From positions 1,426,001 through 1,490,000 of the forward strand of contig NZ_CP031611.1 in the NCBI RefSeq assembly GCF_001687475.2: DNA of 64,000 nucleotides, written 5' to 3'. The notes below the pieces were generated by a model that saw only the letters and a list, made by a program, of their open reading frames with translations, did no database searches and was not told the DNA's origin. Source of the DNA: Campylobacter hepaticus (GTDB taxonomy: Bacteria; Campylobacterota; Campylobacteria; Campylobacterales; Campylobacteraceae). This document shows, one piece after another, positions 56,521 to 64,000 of this stretch; the stretch's first letter is position 1; every line of letters begins with the position of its first letter. Both the position numbers and the translations under genes were made by a program.

Positions 56521-56538
56521 AAAGCCCAAATGGGCTTT
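56521..56538 (+). terminator. Terminator after rpsU
   Basis: Stem AAAGCCCA / TGGGCTTT with AA between the arms, followed by TTATCTTTTTTATATT; it starts 4 bases after the stop. Confidence 0.85.
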
Positions 56539-56638
56539 TTATCTTTTTTATATTCTACTAATTATTAAAATATTTATTATTTTTTGTTAAAATTCTTAAA
56601 AAATTAGAAAATTTTTGCCTCTAAATTAGGATAGATTT

Positions 56639-57244
56639 ATGAAACAAATTAAAAAAATTATTCAGCTTAGTATGATTAGTGGTTTAACAGCTGTTGCAGG
56701 TGGTGTTTTGGTAGGATGTCAAAATAATAATCAAGATGCAGATATTTTAAATCAAGCAGCTAATACAAAAGGGGCTTTTGTTATTATTGAGGAATTGGCT
56801 CCAGGACAATATAAGATTAAAGATCAATATCCAAGTGATGAAACAAGAGTTGTACTAAAAGAACTTAATGGTATGGAGCGTATTTTATCCAAAGAAGAAA
56901 TGGATGCGTTGATTAAACAAGAAGCAATGAAAATTGATAATGGAACTTCTAATTTAACTAAAGATAATGGACAAATTAGCAATGGAGGTTTAGGTTTAGG
57001 TGAGGCTTTGCTTGCAAGTGCTGCAGGAGCAATTTTAGGAAGCTGGATAGGTTCAAAGCTTTTTAATAATCAAAATTTTGCCAATCAACAACGCAGTGCT
57101 TTTTCTAATCAAAGTGCTTATCAAAGAAGTGTAAATAGTTTTAATAAGGCAGGTGCAACAAATTCTGGTTCAGGAGTTAAAAAATCAGGATTTTTCGGAG
57201 GAGGATCTAAGGCAAGTTCTAGTTCTTCATCTTTTGGTTCTTAA
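56639..57244 (+). CDS. UPF0323-type lipoprotein with Gly/Ser-rich C-terminal tail
   Basis: 201 residues. Lipobox LVGC with lipidation at C27; a small globular part (about 40-100, GAFVIIEELAPGQYKIKDQYP), a Gly/Ala-rich hydrophobic stretch (about 115-140, LGLGEALLASAAGAILGSWIGS) and a low-complexity tail ending in six serines and FGS. The lipoprotein plus downstream GspS-like ligase gene recalls E. coli YgiB-YgiC. Function unknown. It leaves 9 bases to the next gene. Confidence 0.85.
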   Translation: MKQIKKIIQLSMISGLTAVAGGVLVGCQNNNQDADILNQAANTKGAFVIIEELAPGQYKIKDQYPSDETRVVLKELNGMERILSKEEMDALIKQEAMKIDNGTSNLTKDNGQISNGGLGLGEALLASAAGAILGSWIGSKLFNNQNFANQQRSAFSNQSAYQRSVNSFNKAGATNSGSGVKKSGFFGGGSKASSSSSSFGS

Positions 57245-57253
57245 GGATATAAA

Positions 57254-58423
57254 ATGCAATTATTACAAGTTAATAAACTTCAAAAAGATTATTTAGAAAG
57301 CATAGGTTTTTCATGGCATACAGATGAAGATGGGAGTGATTATATTGGCAATAAATTAGTGTGTGTTACAAATGAAGAGGCAAATGCATATTATGAAGCT
57401 GTAAATGAGCTTTATGATATGTTTATAAGTGCAGCTCAAAATGTTATAGATAATAATCGTTTTGATGAATTAGGTATACCTTTTAACCTGATTAATGCGA
57501 TTAAAATGAGTTGGGAAAATGAAGTGCATTGGCATTTGTATGGACGTTTTGATTTAGCAGGTGGACTTGATGGTAGACCTATAAAATTGATAGAATTTAA
57601 TGCTGATACACCAACAGCTCTTTTTGAAAGTGCCATTTTACAATGGGCGATTTTAAAACAAAATGGTATGGATGAGAGTGCACAATTTAATAATATTTAT
57701 GAAGGTTTGATGGATAATTTTAAAAGACTTATTACTCTTGATGAAAGTATTGAAAGTTTTAGAGATCATTATCAAGGATGGAAAATTTTATTTTCAAGTG
57801 TAGCAGGAAGCAAAGAAGAAGAAATTACTACAAAATTACTTTCTCACATTGCTAAAGAATCAGGTTTTAAAACTGATTTTTCTTTTGTGGATGAAGTTGA
57901 ATTTAGTGAAGAGGGAATTTTAAAAGATGGTGAAAATTATGAATACTGGTTTAAACTTATCCCTTGGGAAGATATAGCTATAGAAGAAGGTGAACTTGCT
58001 ATGCTTTTAACACAAATTATGCGTAATCAAAGGGCTATTATTTTAAATCCTGCTTATACTCTTTTATTTCAATCTAAAGGAATTTTGAAAATTTTATGGG
58101 AGCTTTTTCCTAATCATCCTTTGCTTTTGGAGACAAAGGATAAGCCTTTAGAAGGAAAAAATTATGTAAAAAAACCTGTATTTGGTCGAGAGGGAGCAAA
58201 TATTAGTATAATAAAAGAGGGACAAATTTTACATGAAAATGTTGGTCCTTATGCAAATAATAAAGTAATTTATCAAGAATATGTGGAATTTAATTCTCAT
58301 GAAAATGAATACTATCAAGCAGGTGTTTTTTTTGCTTATGAGGCTTGTGGTTTAGGTTTTAGAAAAGGTGGTCTTATACTTGATAATTATTCTAAATTTG
58401 TAGGTCATATTATTAAGGATTAA
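57254..58423 (+). CDS. Glutathionylspermidine synthase-like ATP-grasp ligase (YgiC/YjfC family)
   Basis: 389 residues without the N-terminal amidase of full GspS. It begins YLESIGFSWHTDEDGSDYI; MSWENEVHWHLYGRFDLAGG and LIEFNADTPTALFESAI are the substrate/ATP region, and KPVFGREGANISIIKEG (about 305-320) is the ATP-grasp phosphate loop. Family members form amide bonds between a carboxylate and an amine using ATP; glutathionylspermidine itself is unlikely here, since Campylobacter is not known to make glutathione. Lies between the lipoprotein and a dehydrogenase gene. Confidence 0.88.
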   Translation: MQLLQVNKLQKDYLESIGFSWHTDEDGSDYIGNKLVCVTNEEANAYYEAVNELYDMFISAAQNVIDNNRFDELGIPFNLINAIKMSWENEVHWHLYGRFDLAGGLDGRPIKLIEFNADTPTALFESAILQWAILKQNGMDESAQFNNIYEGLMDNFKRLITLDESIESFRDHYQGWKILFSSVAGSKEEEITTKLLSHIAKESGFKTDFSFVDEVEFSEEGILKDGENYEYWFKLIPWEDIAIEEGELAMLLTQIMRNQRAIILNPAYTLLFQSKGILKILWELFPNHPLLLETKDKPLEGKNYVKKPVFGREGANISIIKEGQILHENVGPYANNKVIYQEYVEFNSHENEYYQAGVFFAYEACGLGFRKGGLILDNYSKFVGHIIKD

Positions 58424-58425
58424 AA

Positions 58426-59361
58426 ATGAAAATTGTATGTTTAGATGCAGCAACTTTAGGGACTTATGATTTAAGTATTTTTAAACAATTGGGTTCTTTA
58501 GAGGTTTATAATACAACAAGTAAAGAACAAACTATTGAGCGTTTAAAAGATGCTGATGTTGTTATGACTAATAAGGTAGTAATTGATAAAAAGGTTATAG
58601 ATGCATGCGGGAATTTAAAACTTATTTTAGAAACTGCTACAGGTGTAAATAATATTGATGTTGAATATGCCAAGCAAAAAGGTATAATAGTAAAAAATGC
58701 AGCAGGATATTCTACTATGAGTGTTGTGCAGCATACTTTTGCTTTAATATTTGCTTTTTTAAATCATGTTGTTTATTATACTCAATGGAGTCAAGAAGGC
58801 AAATGGTGCAATAGTCCTATTTTCACTGATTATAGCAGGATTTTAAATACGCTCAATGGTAAAAAACATGGTATTATAGGTTTAGGAGCTATAGGCAAAG
58901 AAGTGGCAAAAATTTCTCAAACTTTTGGAGCTCAAATTTATTATTATTCCACTAGTGGGACAAATCATAATTTAGATTTTATACATTTAAGTTTAGATGA
59001 GTTATTGAAAAGTTGTGATATTGTAAGTATTCATGCACCCTTAAATGCAAAAACTTATAATTTACTCAATTTTAATAATTTACGGTTTTTAAAAGATGGT
59101 GCAATTTTAGTTAATGTCGGTAGAGGTGGTATTATTAATGAAATAGATTTAGCAAAAATTATAGATGAAAAAAATATTCGTGTAGCTTTAGATGTTTTAG
59201 AGTATGAGCCTATGATAGAAAATCATCCACTATTAAATATTCAAAATAAGGAAAATTTAATTATTACTCCACATGTAGCATGGGCGAGTAAAGAAGCTTT
59301 AAGTGTCTTAATGGATATGGTCTTTAATAATCTTAAAGAATGGATTGAAAATGGCAAATGA
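58426..59361 (+). CDS. D-isomer-specific 2-hydroxyacid dehydrogenase
   Basis: 311 residues with the family's NAD-binding Rossmann motif [21 protein letters not shown] (about 146-166), the catalytic Arg in [11 protein letters not shown], Glu in DVLEYEPM and His in ITPHVAWAS. It reduces a 2-keto acid or oxidises a D-2-hydroxy acid; the substrate is unknown (D-lactate, glycerate and hydroxypyruvate are options). It starts 2 bases after the ligase gene and its stop overlaps yajQ. Confidence 0.9.
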   Translation: MKIVCLDAATLGTYDLSIFKQLGSLEVYNTTSKEQTIERLKDADVVMTNKVVIDKKVIDACGNLKLILETATGVNNIDVEYAKQKGIIVKNAAGYSTMSVVQHTFALIFAFLNHVVYYTQWSQEGKWCNSPIFTDYSRILNTLNGKKHGIIGLGAIGKEVAKISQTFGAQIYYYSTSGTNHNLDFIHLSLDELLKSCDIVSIHAPLNAKTYNLLNFNNLRFLKDGAILVNVGRGGIINEIDLAKIIDEKNIRVALDVLEYEPMIENHPLLNIQNKENLIITPHVAWASKEALSVLMDMVFNNLKEWIENGK

Positions 59362-59831
59362 GCACAGTTTTGATATTAGATAAGCAAGAGCTTAAAAATG
59401 CTTTTGAGCAGGCAAAAAAAGAGCTTAGAACTCGTTATGATTTAAAGGGCATAAAATATGAAATTGAATTCAGTGAAAAAGATAAGATTTTTAAACTTGG
59501 ATGTTCTAGTGAATCAAAGTTAAATGTATTAGTTGATACACTGATTGTAAAGTTAATTAAAAGAGGTATTAATGCAAATGCTATTAAAGAGCTTTCTCGT
59601 GAACATGGGGCAATATTTCGTTTAAATTTAAAAGTTAATGATCATATAGATAGTCAAAGTGCAAAAAAAATCAATAAAGCAATTAAAGATAGTAAACTGA
59701 AAGTAGATTTTTCCATGAAAGGAGAAGAAATTCGTATTAAAGCTAAGCAAATTGATGATTTGCAAGCAACAATGAGTTTACTTAAAAATCTTCAATTAGA
59801 GCTTAATCTTAGTTTTAAAAATTTTAAATAA
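59358..59831 (+). CDS. yajQ: YajQ-family nucleotide-binding protein with frameshifted N-terminus
   Basis: 157 residues; from [17 protein letters not shown] onward it is a good YajQ (cyclic-di-GMP-binding in Xanthomonas and Pseudomonas). The expected N-terminus is in another frame: ATG 59351 reads MANEHSFDI, the usual YajQ start, then R and a TAA at 59381. The frame that continues opens at ATG 59358 with MSTVLIL, unlike any YajQ. An 11-base loss between short repeats would explain this. The first beta strand is thereby altered or missing; either a real mutation or a sequencing error. Confidence 0.8.
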   Translation: MSTVLILDKQELKNAFEQAKKELRTRYDLKGIKYEIEFSEKDKIFKLGCSSESKLNVLVDTLIVKLIKRGINANAIKELSREHGAIFRLNLKVNDHIDSQSAKKINKAIKDSKLKVDFSMKGEEIRIKAKQIDDLQATMSLLKNLQLELNLSFKNFK

Positions 59832-59840
59832 GGTTAAATT

Positions 59841-60317
59841 ATGAAATATTGCTTTATTGCAGTATTAGTTTTTTTTATTTATGGATGTAGTGTAAAAAAT
59901 CAAAATGCTTCAACTCAAAGTTTAAACACTTTGATTATTTCTCCTATGGTAAAAATTCATGATGTGGCTTTTTTAAAAAAAGAAAATCATATGTTAAATT
60001 TAGAGGTTTATAAATTAGGACGAGCTTTCTTTCAAATAAAAATAAAAGATAAAATATGCCTGAATTTTATATGTTATGATAAGGAAGTATTTAATCAAAA
60101 GTTTTTTAAAAATATATATTATGAGGATATTTTAAAAGATATTTTAAATAAAAATGTTTTATGGCAGGGTCGTAACATAGAAAAAACAAGTTGTGGTTTT
60201 AAGCAAAATTTAAAAAGTAAAAATTATGAAATTTTTTATCAAGTTTGTTATGATAAAGTAAGTTTTTTTGATAATATTTCAGGTATAAAAATTGTTTTAA
60301 CATACATTCAAAATTAA
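59841..60317 (+). CDS. Hypothetical lipoprotein
   Basis: 158 residues with a short signal peptide and lipobox IYGC (lipidated at C16). The rest is a soluble, Lys/Phe-rich domain with several cysteines (ICLNFICYD, TSCGFKQN, VCYD) that could form disulfides in the periplasm. I recognise no family. It follows yajQ by 9 bases and precedes another exported protein by 10, as a small unit with the AAA+ gene. Confidence 0.8.
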   Translation: MKYCFIAVLVFFIYGCSVKNQNASTQSLNTLIISPMVKIHDVAFLKKENHMLNLEVYKLGRAFFQIKIKDKICLNFICYDKEVFNQKFFKNIYYEDILKDILNKNVLWQGRNIEKTSCGFKQNLKSKNYEIFYQVCYDKVSFFDNISGIKIVLTYIQN

Positions 60318-60327
60318 AGGATAAATT

Positions 60328-61146
60328 TTGAGGTTTTTTTTATTTATCTTTTGTTGTGTAAAATTGACTTTTGCTCAAATTTATAAAGGAGAATTGTTTT
60401 TTTATGATTTAGAAAATAAAGAAATTTTCGCCATAGTATATAATAATAATCCTATGATTCCTCTTTTTGATAGAGATAATAATCAAACTAGTTCTAGTTT
60501 TTTAGTTATCAATGATAAAAATGGGAATTTAGAAATTCCACTTATTAAGATAAATGATTTTTGGCAAGATGAACAAAAAAAATATAAAATTAATTCTTCT
60601 AAAATATTAATATATGATCAAAAAATATATAAAGGTCAAAATTTAGGGGAAACTTCTTTAGAGCTTATTCGATCTGAAGATAGTATACGTATAAAGCATA
60701 ATTTTATTAATTTTAGTCATAATTTTCAAGATTTTTATCCTATTCATAAAGGTATATTAAGTTTTGAACAAATTCGTCAAAAACCTATTTTTTTTAAAGA
60801 TGAAAGATTAAGTTTTGAACAGACTCATTATTTTTACGAAGATGGTATAAGTCGTGAAGTTTTAGAATTAAAAAATTTTGTTTATGATATGCATAATCAT
60901 AAGTTTTTAAAATTATATGATTTATATGATATTGAAAACCAAGATTTCAAAAATCTTCTTCATATGAAACTTCAAAATGCTTGTAATGAATGCTTTGAAG
61001 ATTTGCAAAATGTGAAATTTAATAATAATTTTTTACTAGATAGAGGGAAATTAAAGATTTGTTATTTACCTTTTGAGGAACATTTTTTAGATGAAAATAT
61101 TTGTATAGAATTTAATGAGAGTGAACTAAAGGAATTTAAAAAATAA
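60328..61146 (+). CDS. Hypothetical secreted/periplasmic protein
   Basis: 272 residues; start codon is TTG 60328, with AAAGGAT upstream. Signal peptide RFFLFIFCCVKLTFA with likely cleavage before QIYKGE. The mature part is rich in aromatic and charged residues, with a Cys pair NACNEC near 230 and KICYLP, ENICIEF near the end. No family recognised. Its stop overlaps the start of the AAA+ ATPase gene by one base. Confidence 0.75.
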   Translation: MRFFLFIFCCVKLTFAQIYKGELFFYDLENKEIFAIVYNNNPMIPLFDRDNNQTSSSFLVINDKNGNLEIPLIKINDFWQDEQKKYKINSSKILIYDQKIYKGQNLGETSLELIRSEDSIRIKHNFINFSHNFQDFYPIHKGILSFEQIRQKPIFFKDERLSFEQTHYFYEDGISREVLELKNFVYDMHNHKFLKLYDLYDIENQDFKNLLHMKLQNACNECFEDLQNVKFNNNFLLDRGKLKICYLPFEEHFLDENICIEFNESELKEFKK

Positions 61147-62858
61147 TGGATAAATTAAAAAACTTTTTGAGTTGCAAAAATATAGAAGATACCCAAATTT
61201 ATAAAGAGCTTAAATGTACAAAAAATGAAGCTTTAATTTTAAGAGAGCTTTGTAAAAATTATGTTGTTTCGGTATCTTCTATTAATACTTTTACTTTATT
61301 GTCAAATATTTTTGGTAATGATAAATATACTTATTTAGATGCTTTAAAAGACTTGAAAAAACTTATTGAAAGAGGTTTTGTAAATCAAAATTCAAGTTTT
61401 TTTAAAAATATGGAGACTGGTAAAACGCAAACATTGATTCTTACTTTACTTCAAAGTGAGTTAAGTTTGAGTGAGTATTTTTTAGAATTTTTAGAGGAAA
61501 AACCTCATTTAGATTTTAAAAAATGTGAAGCTTATAGTGATTATTTAGAATATTTAAAAGACGAATTTATACGTATTCGTTTATATGAAAGATTGAGTTT
61601 TGTACAAAAAAGTGCTTATAATATTGAAATAAAAAATCAAATTAAGCTTTATGAAAAGCATATTAAACAAAGATTGAAAAAAAGTAAATTTTATAATATT
61701 TTAGCGGATATTTTTAAAGAATATAATCTTGATTTTAAAGAACAAATTATTTTTTTAGCACTTTTAAAAGAAGAATATGTTTTAAATAGTGAAAATTCTA
61801 TATCAAGAGAAATGAATTTTTTACTTTCTTTGGTTAGTGAAAATGATTTGGAAAAGCATAATAATAAAAAACTATTACAAGAAAATACCTCTCTTTTACA
61901 TTTAATTGAATATGATGAATATTTAAATGCTTTTGGAGATATTTCTAAAAGTTTTTTTATAAGAGATGAAATTTTGCAAAGGATTATAAATTTTGAGTTT
62001 AAACAAAGTAAAAAAATTAAAATTGAAAATGTTTTAAAAGAACAAGATATATTTGAACTTATAGAGCCTAGTGCTGATATTAATGATGTTATTATGCCTA
62101 AAAATACAAAAGAACTTTTAGAAAATATTTTAAAACAGCAAGATAAAAAAGTTTTAGAAAGATTGCACTCTTGGGGTATAAAGAGCAGTAAAAATATAGA
62201 AGCAAAAATTATTTTTTATGGACCTGCAGGAACGGGTAAAACTATGTCAGCTTTAGCTATGGCTAAATCAATGAAAAAGACTATTTTGAGTTTTGATTGT
62301 TCAAAAATTCTTAGTAAATGGGTGGGAGAAAGCGAGCAAAATGTTAGAAAAATTTTTGATACTTATAAGAATATAGTTCAAACTTGTAAACAAAGTCCCA
62401 TTTTGCTTTTGAATGAAGCTGATCAGTTTTTAAGTGCTCGAGTTGAAAGTAGTGGTGGAAGTGATAAAATGCATAATCAAATGCAAAATATATTTTTAGA
62501 ACAGATTGAACGTTTTAGCGGAGTAATCATTGCTACAACGAATTTTTTAGAGAGTTTAGATAGTGCTTTTTCAAGAAGATTTGATTATAAGATAGAATTT
62601 AAAAAGCCTGATTTAAAAGATAGATTAAAGATGTGGGATAAATTTTTACCTAAAAAAGCATCATTTGAAAAGGCTTTTGATATAAATATCTTGGCTCAAT
62701 ATGAATTAAGTGGAGCGCAAATCTTAATGGTGATAAAAAATACAGCTTTAAAAATAGCTGTATCTAAAGATGGAATTTTTCGTATGCGAGATTTTCTAGA
62801 AAGTATACAAAAAGAATTAAATTCTAGTTTTGATAAAAGTAAAATTGTTGGATTTTAA
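61146..62858 (+). CDS. AAA+ ATPase with uncharacterised N-terminal half
   Basis: 570 residues. The N-terminal 320 residues are helical with no motif I recognise. Residues about 350-540 form a classical AAA module: Walker A GPAGTGKT (359-366), SKWVGESEQNVRKIFDTY pore/central region, Walker B ILLLNEAD (419-426) in which the usual Asp is N423 while catalytic Glu E424 stays, sensor 1 IIATTNF, arginine-finger region SAFSRRFDY. Substrate unknown. Overlaps the upstream gene by one base and the convergent msrQ by 42. Confidence 0.85.
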   Translation: MDKLKNFLSCKNIEDTQIYKELKCTKNEALILRELCKNYVVSVSSINTFTLLSNIFGNDKYTYLDALKDLKKLIERGFVNQNSSFFKNMETGKTQTLILTLLQSELSLSEYFLEFLEEKPHLDFKKCEAYSDYLEYLKDEFIRIRLYERLSFVQKSAYNIEIKNQIKLYEKHIKQRLKKSKFYNILADIFKEYNLDFKEQIIFLALLKEEYVLNSENSISREMNFLLSLVSENDLEKHNNKKLLQENTSLLHLIEYDEYLNAFGDISKSFFIRDEILQRIINFEFKQSKKIKIENVLKEQDIFELIEPSADINDVIMPKNTKELLENILKQQDKKVLERLHSWGIKSSKNIEAKIIFYGPAGTGKTMSALAMAKSMKKTILSFDCSKILSKWVGESEQNVRKIFDTYKNIVQTCKQSPILLLNEADQFLSARVESSGGSDKMHNQMQNIFLEQIERFSGVIIATTNFLESLDSAFSRRFDYKIEFKKPDLKDRLKMWDKFLPKKASFEKAFDINILAQYELSGAQILMVIKNTALKIAVSKDGIFRMRDFLESIQKELNSSFDKSKIVGF

Positions 62859-63395
62859 TTTTTTAAATATTTTTATATAATGGAATAAGAAATATAATAA
62901 TCCAAGAATTAAAGCACTCCATTCCCAAAACATAGGAACTTTTGGACTTAAAAAATAATGATAGCTTGCCAAAACTAGGCACAAATACCCTAATTTTCTT
63001 ATTTTTTGAATTTTTGTAAACCATTTAAAAGAGCTTGCAAGCATGAAAAGGATGATAATAAAAGCAATAAAACCACTTGCCTCTAATAGATGGTGTGAGA
63101 TATCATCAAGAAGTCTTGAAATTTTTGCATTTCTATCAAAAATAAAATAATTTAAAAAATGCAAAATAGTCCAAAATGCTGCAAAAATTCCTAATAATTT
63201 GGGATAATTTTTTGTCTTTTTAAATTGGATTAAAGAAAAAAATATGCTTAAATTTAAAAAAATCAAGGCAAAAATTCCAGTATAAATATAAATTTCTTTT
63301 ACTAGATCAAAAGATTGAAAAATATTATATAAGCTGTAAATTAAACTTGTTAAAAAGCTTAAAAAAGCAAGTATATTAAAATGTATTATATGCAT
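62817..63395 (-). CDS. msrQ: MsrQ haem-binding membrane subunit
   Basis: 192 residues with about six membrane helices and His residues suited to haem b (HFNILAF, LHFLNYF, HHLLEASGF, SYHYFLS). MsrQ passes electrons from the respiratory chain to the molybdoenzyme MsrP for repair of oxidised periplasmic methionines. Its ATG overlaps the msrP stop by one base. The last 42 bases are antisense to the end of the AAA+ gene. Confidence 0.85.
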   Translation of the reverse strand: MHIIHFNILAFLSFLTSLIYSLYNIFQSFDLVKEIYIYTGIFALIFLNLSIFFSLIQFKKTKNYPKLLGIFAAFWTILHFLNYFIFDRNAKISRLLDDISHHLLEASGFIAFIIILFMLASSFKWFTKIQKIRKLGYLCLVLASYHYFLSPKVPMFWEWSALILGLLYFLFHYIKIFKKLKSNNFTFIKTRI

Positions 63396-64000
63396 TAAAA
63401 ATTTACCTTTAAATCCATACCAGCATATAAATTTCCTACTTCTTTTTCATATCCATTAAATAATAAGGTTGATTTGGTAAAGAAATCTCCTAAAGCTCTT
63501 TCATTAGCTTGAGACCATCTAGGGTGAGATACATTGGGATTTACATTTGCATAAAATCCATATTCTCTAGGGTTTGCTAATTCCCATGTGGATTTTGGTT
63601 GTTCTTTGACAAATTCTATTTTTACTATAGATTTGATACTTTTAAAACCATATTTCCAAGGTACAACAAGGCGTATTGGAGCTCCATTTTGTGGTTGTAA
63701 AGGTTTTTTATACATGCCTACGGCTAATAAAGTTAATGGATGCATAGCTTCATCCATACGAAGACCTTCTACATAAGGATAGTCTATGGTTGGAAATAAA
63801 GCATTTTGATCAGGAAATTGATTTTTATCAAAAAGTGTGGTAAATTTGATAAATTTTGCTTCATTTGTAGGTTTAGCCATATCAATTAAACGACGCAATT
63901 CAAAACCTATCCAAGGTACCACCATAGACCAGGTTTCAACGCAACGTAAACGGTAAATTCTTTCTTCTAGAGAAAATTTTAAAATATCTTCCATATTTAA
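63395..64000 (-). CDS. msrP: MsrP methionine sulfoxide reductase catalytic subunit (5' end outside window)
   Basis: Molybdopterin enzyme of the sulfite-oxidase fold (formerly YedY), normally about 300 residues with a Tat signal. About 200 residues are seen; the frame stays open through base 64000, so the N-terminus is beyond the window and the ATG at 63994 is internal. [23 protein letters not shown] includes the molybdenum-ligand Cys; [20 protein letters not shown] and [15 protein letters not shown] are family segments. It forms an operon with msrQ. Confidence 0.92.
   Translation of the reverse strand, partial: LNMEDILKFSLEERIYRLRCVETWSMVVPWIGFELRRLIDMAKPTNEAKFIKFTTLFDKNQFPDQNALFPTIDYPYVEGLRMDEAMHPLTLLAVGMYKKPLQPQNGAPIRLVVPWKYGFKSIKSIVKIEFVKEQPKSTWELANPREYGFYANVNPNVSHPRWSQANERALGDFFTKSTLLFNGYEKEVGNLYAGMDLKVNF

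Noticed and set aside
1-64000. tRNA, rRNA, CRISPR, prophage, insertion sequence or toxin-antitoxin loci
   Set aside because: I looked for cloverleaf-like GC-rich islands, spaced repeats, transposases, integrases and small paired ORFs and saw none; essentially all the DNA is occupied by housekeeping, motility, transport and redox genes.

Overview
The window is bacterial chromosome, very AT-rich and gene-dense, from a Campylobacter species. The ribosomal proteins L25 and S21, AhpC, CosR, XseA and LysA read almost residue for residue like the Campylobacter jejuni proteins as I remember them. Gene order also follows the C. jejuni stretch from rplY to msrP closely. CmeA is clearly diverged from the remembered C. 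jejuni protein, so a neighbouring thermotolerant species or divergent lineage is as likely as C. jejuni itself. I saw no tRNA, rRNA, CRISPR array, insertion sequence or prophage.

Layout: (1) 1-11703, one rightward run: rplY (5' truncated), pth, an LptF/LptG-type permease, lysA, a HAD protein, pheA, hisC, fliF, fliG, fliH, dxs. (2) 11790-18468: perR, ubiE, a leftward tctCBA transporter cassette, then xseA and serC. (3) 18511-25299: leftward fabH-plsX-rpmF-yceD-ndk, fdxA divergent from ahpC, then flhB converging on motB-motA. (4) 25315-32238, leftward: polA, a YqaA-like protein, uvrA and a TSUP permease. (5) 32498-37984: a short candidate leader peptide and trpE-trpGD-trpF-trpB-trpA. (6) 38058-39579: CheX-like protein, fliN and a FliO-like protein. 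(7) 39576-43044, leftward: ppx/gppA, fdxB, cosR, folB, plsY. (8) 43237-48317: cytochrome c peroxidase, glmM-lspA-hemJ, a HemN-like radical SAM enzyme and a small hypothetical protein. (9) 48367-56136, leftward: the CmeABC efflux pump, its repressor CmeR and CcoG. (10) 56304-64000: rpsU, a Gly/Ser-tailed lipoprotein with a GspS-like ligase and a 2-hydroxyacid dehydrogenase, YajQ, a lipoprotein / periplasmic protein / AAA+ ATPase trio, and leftward msrQ-msrP (truncated at the window edge).

Functional threads: flagellar export, rotor and stator genes are scattered among amino-acid and lipid biosynthesis genes. Peroxide defence is represented by perR, ahpC and a peroxidase, with a 7-1-7 palindrome between fdxA and ahpC. 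Envelope and efflux control is represented by cmeR, the likely CmeR operator and cosR. Most gene junctions overlap or are only a few bases apart, and convergent pairs share perfect hairpins as two-way terminators.

Points most worth a second look: a frameshift in the conserved N-terminus of yajQ; a 24-codon peptide with one Trp codon before trpE whose codons could pair with the trpE ribosome-binding site; a lipoprotein/ATP-grasp ligase pair resembling YgiB-YgiC; the tctCBA cassette between ubiE and xseA; a 30-bp perfect operator in front of cmeA; and a CheX-type motif in the gene before fliN. I found nothing I can call a wholly new system. Comparisons with C. jejuni rest on memory, not on a search.
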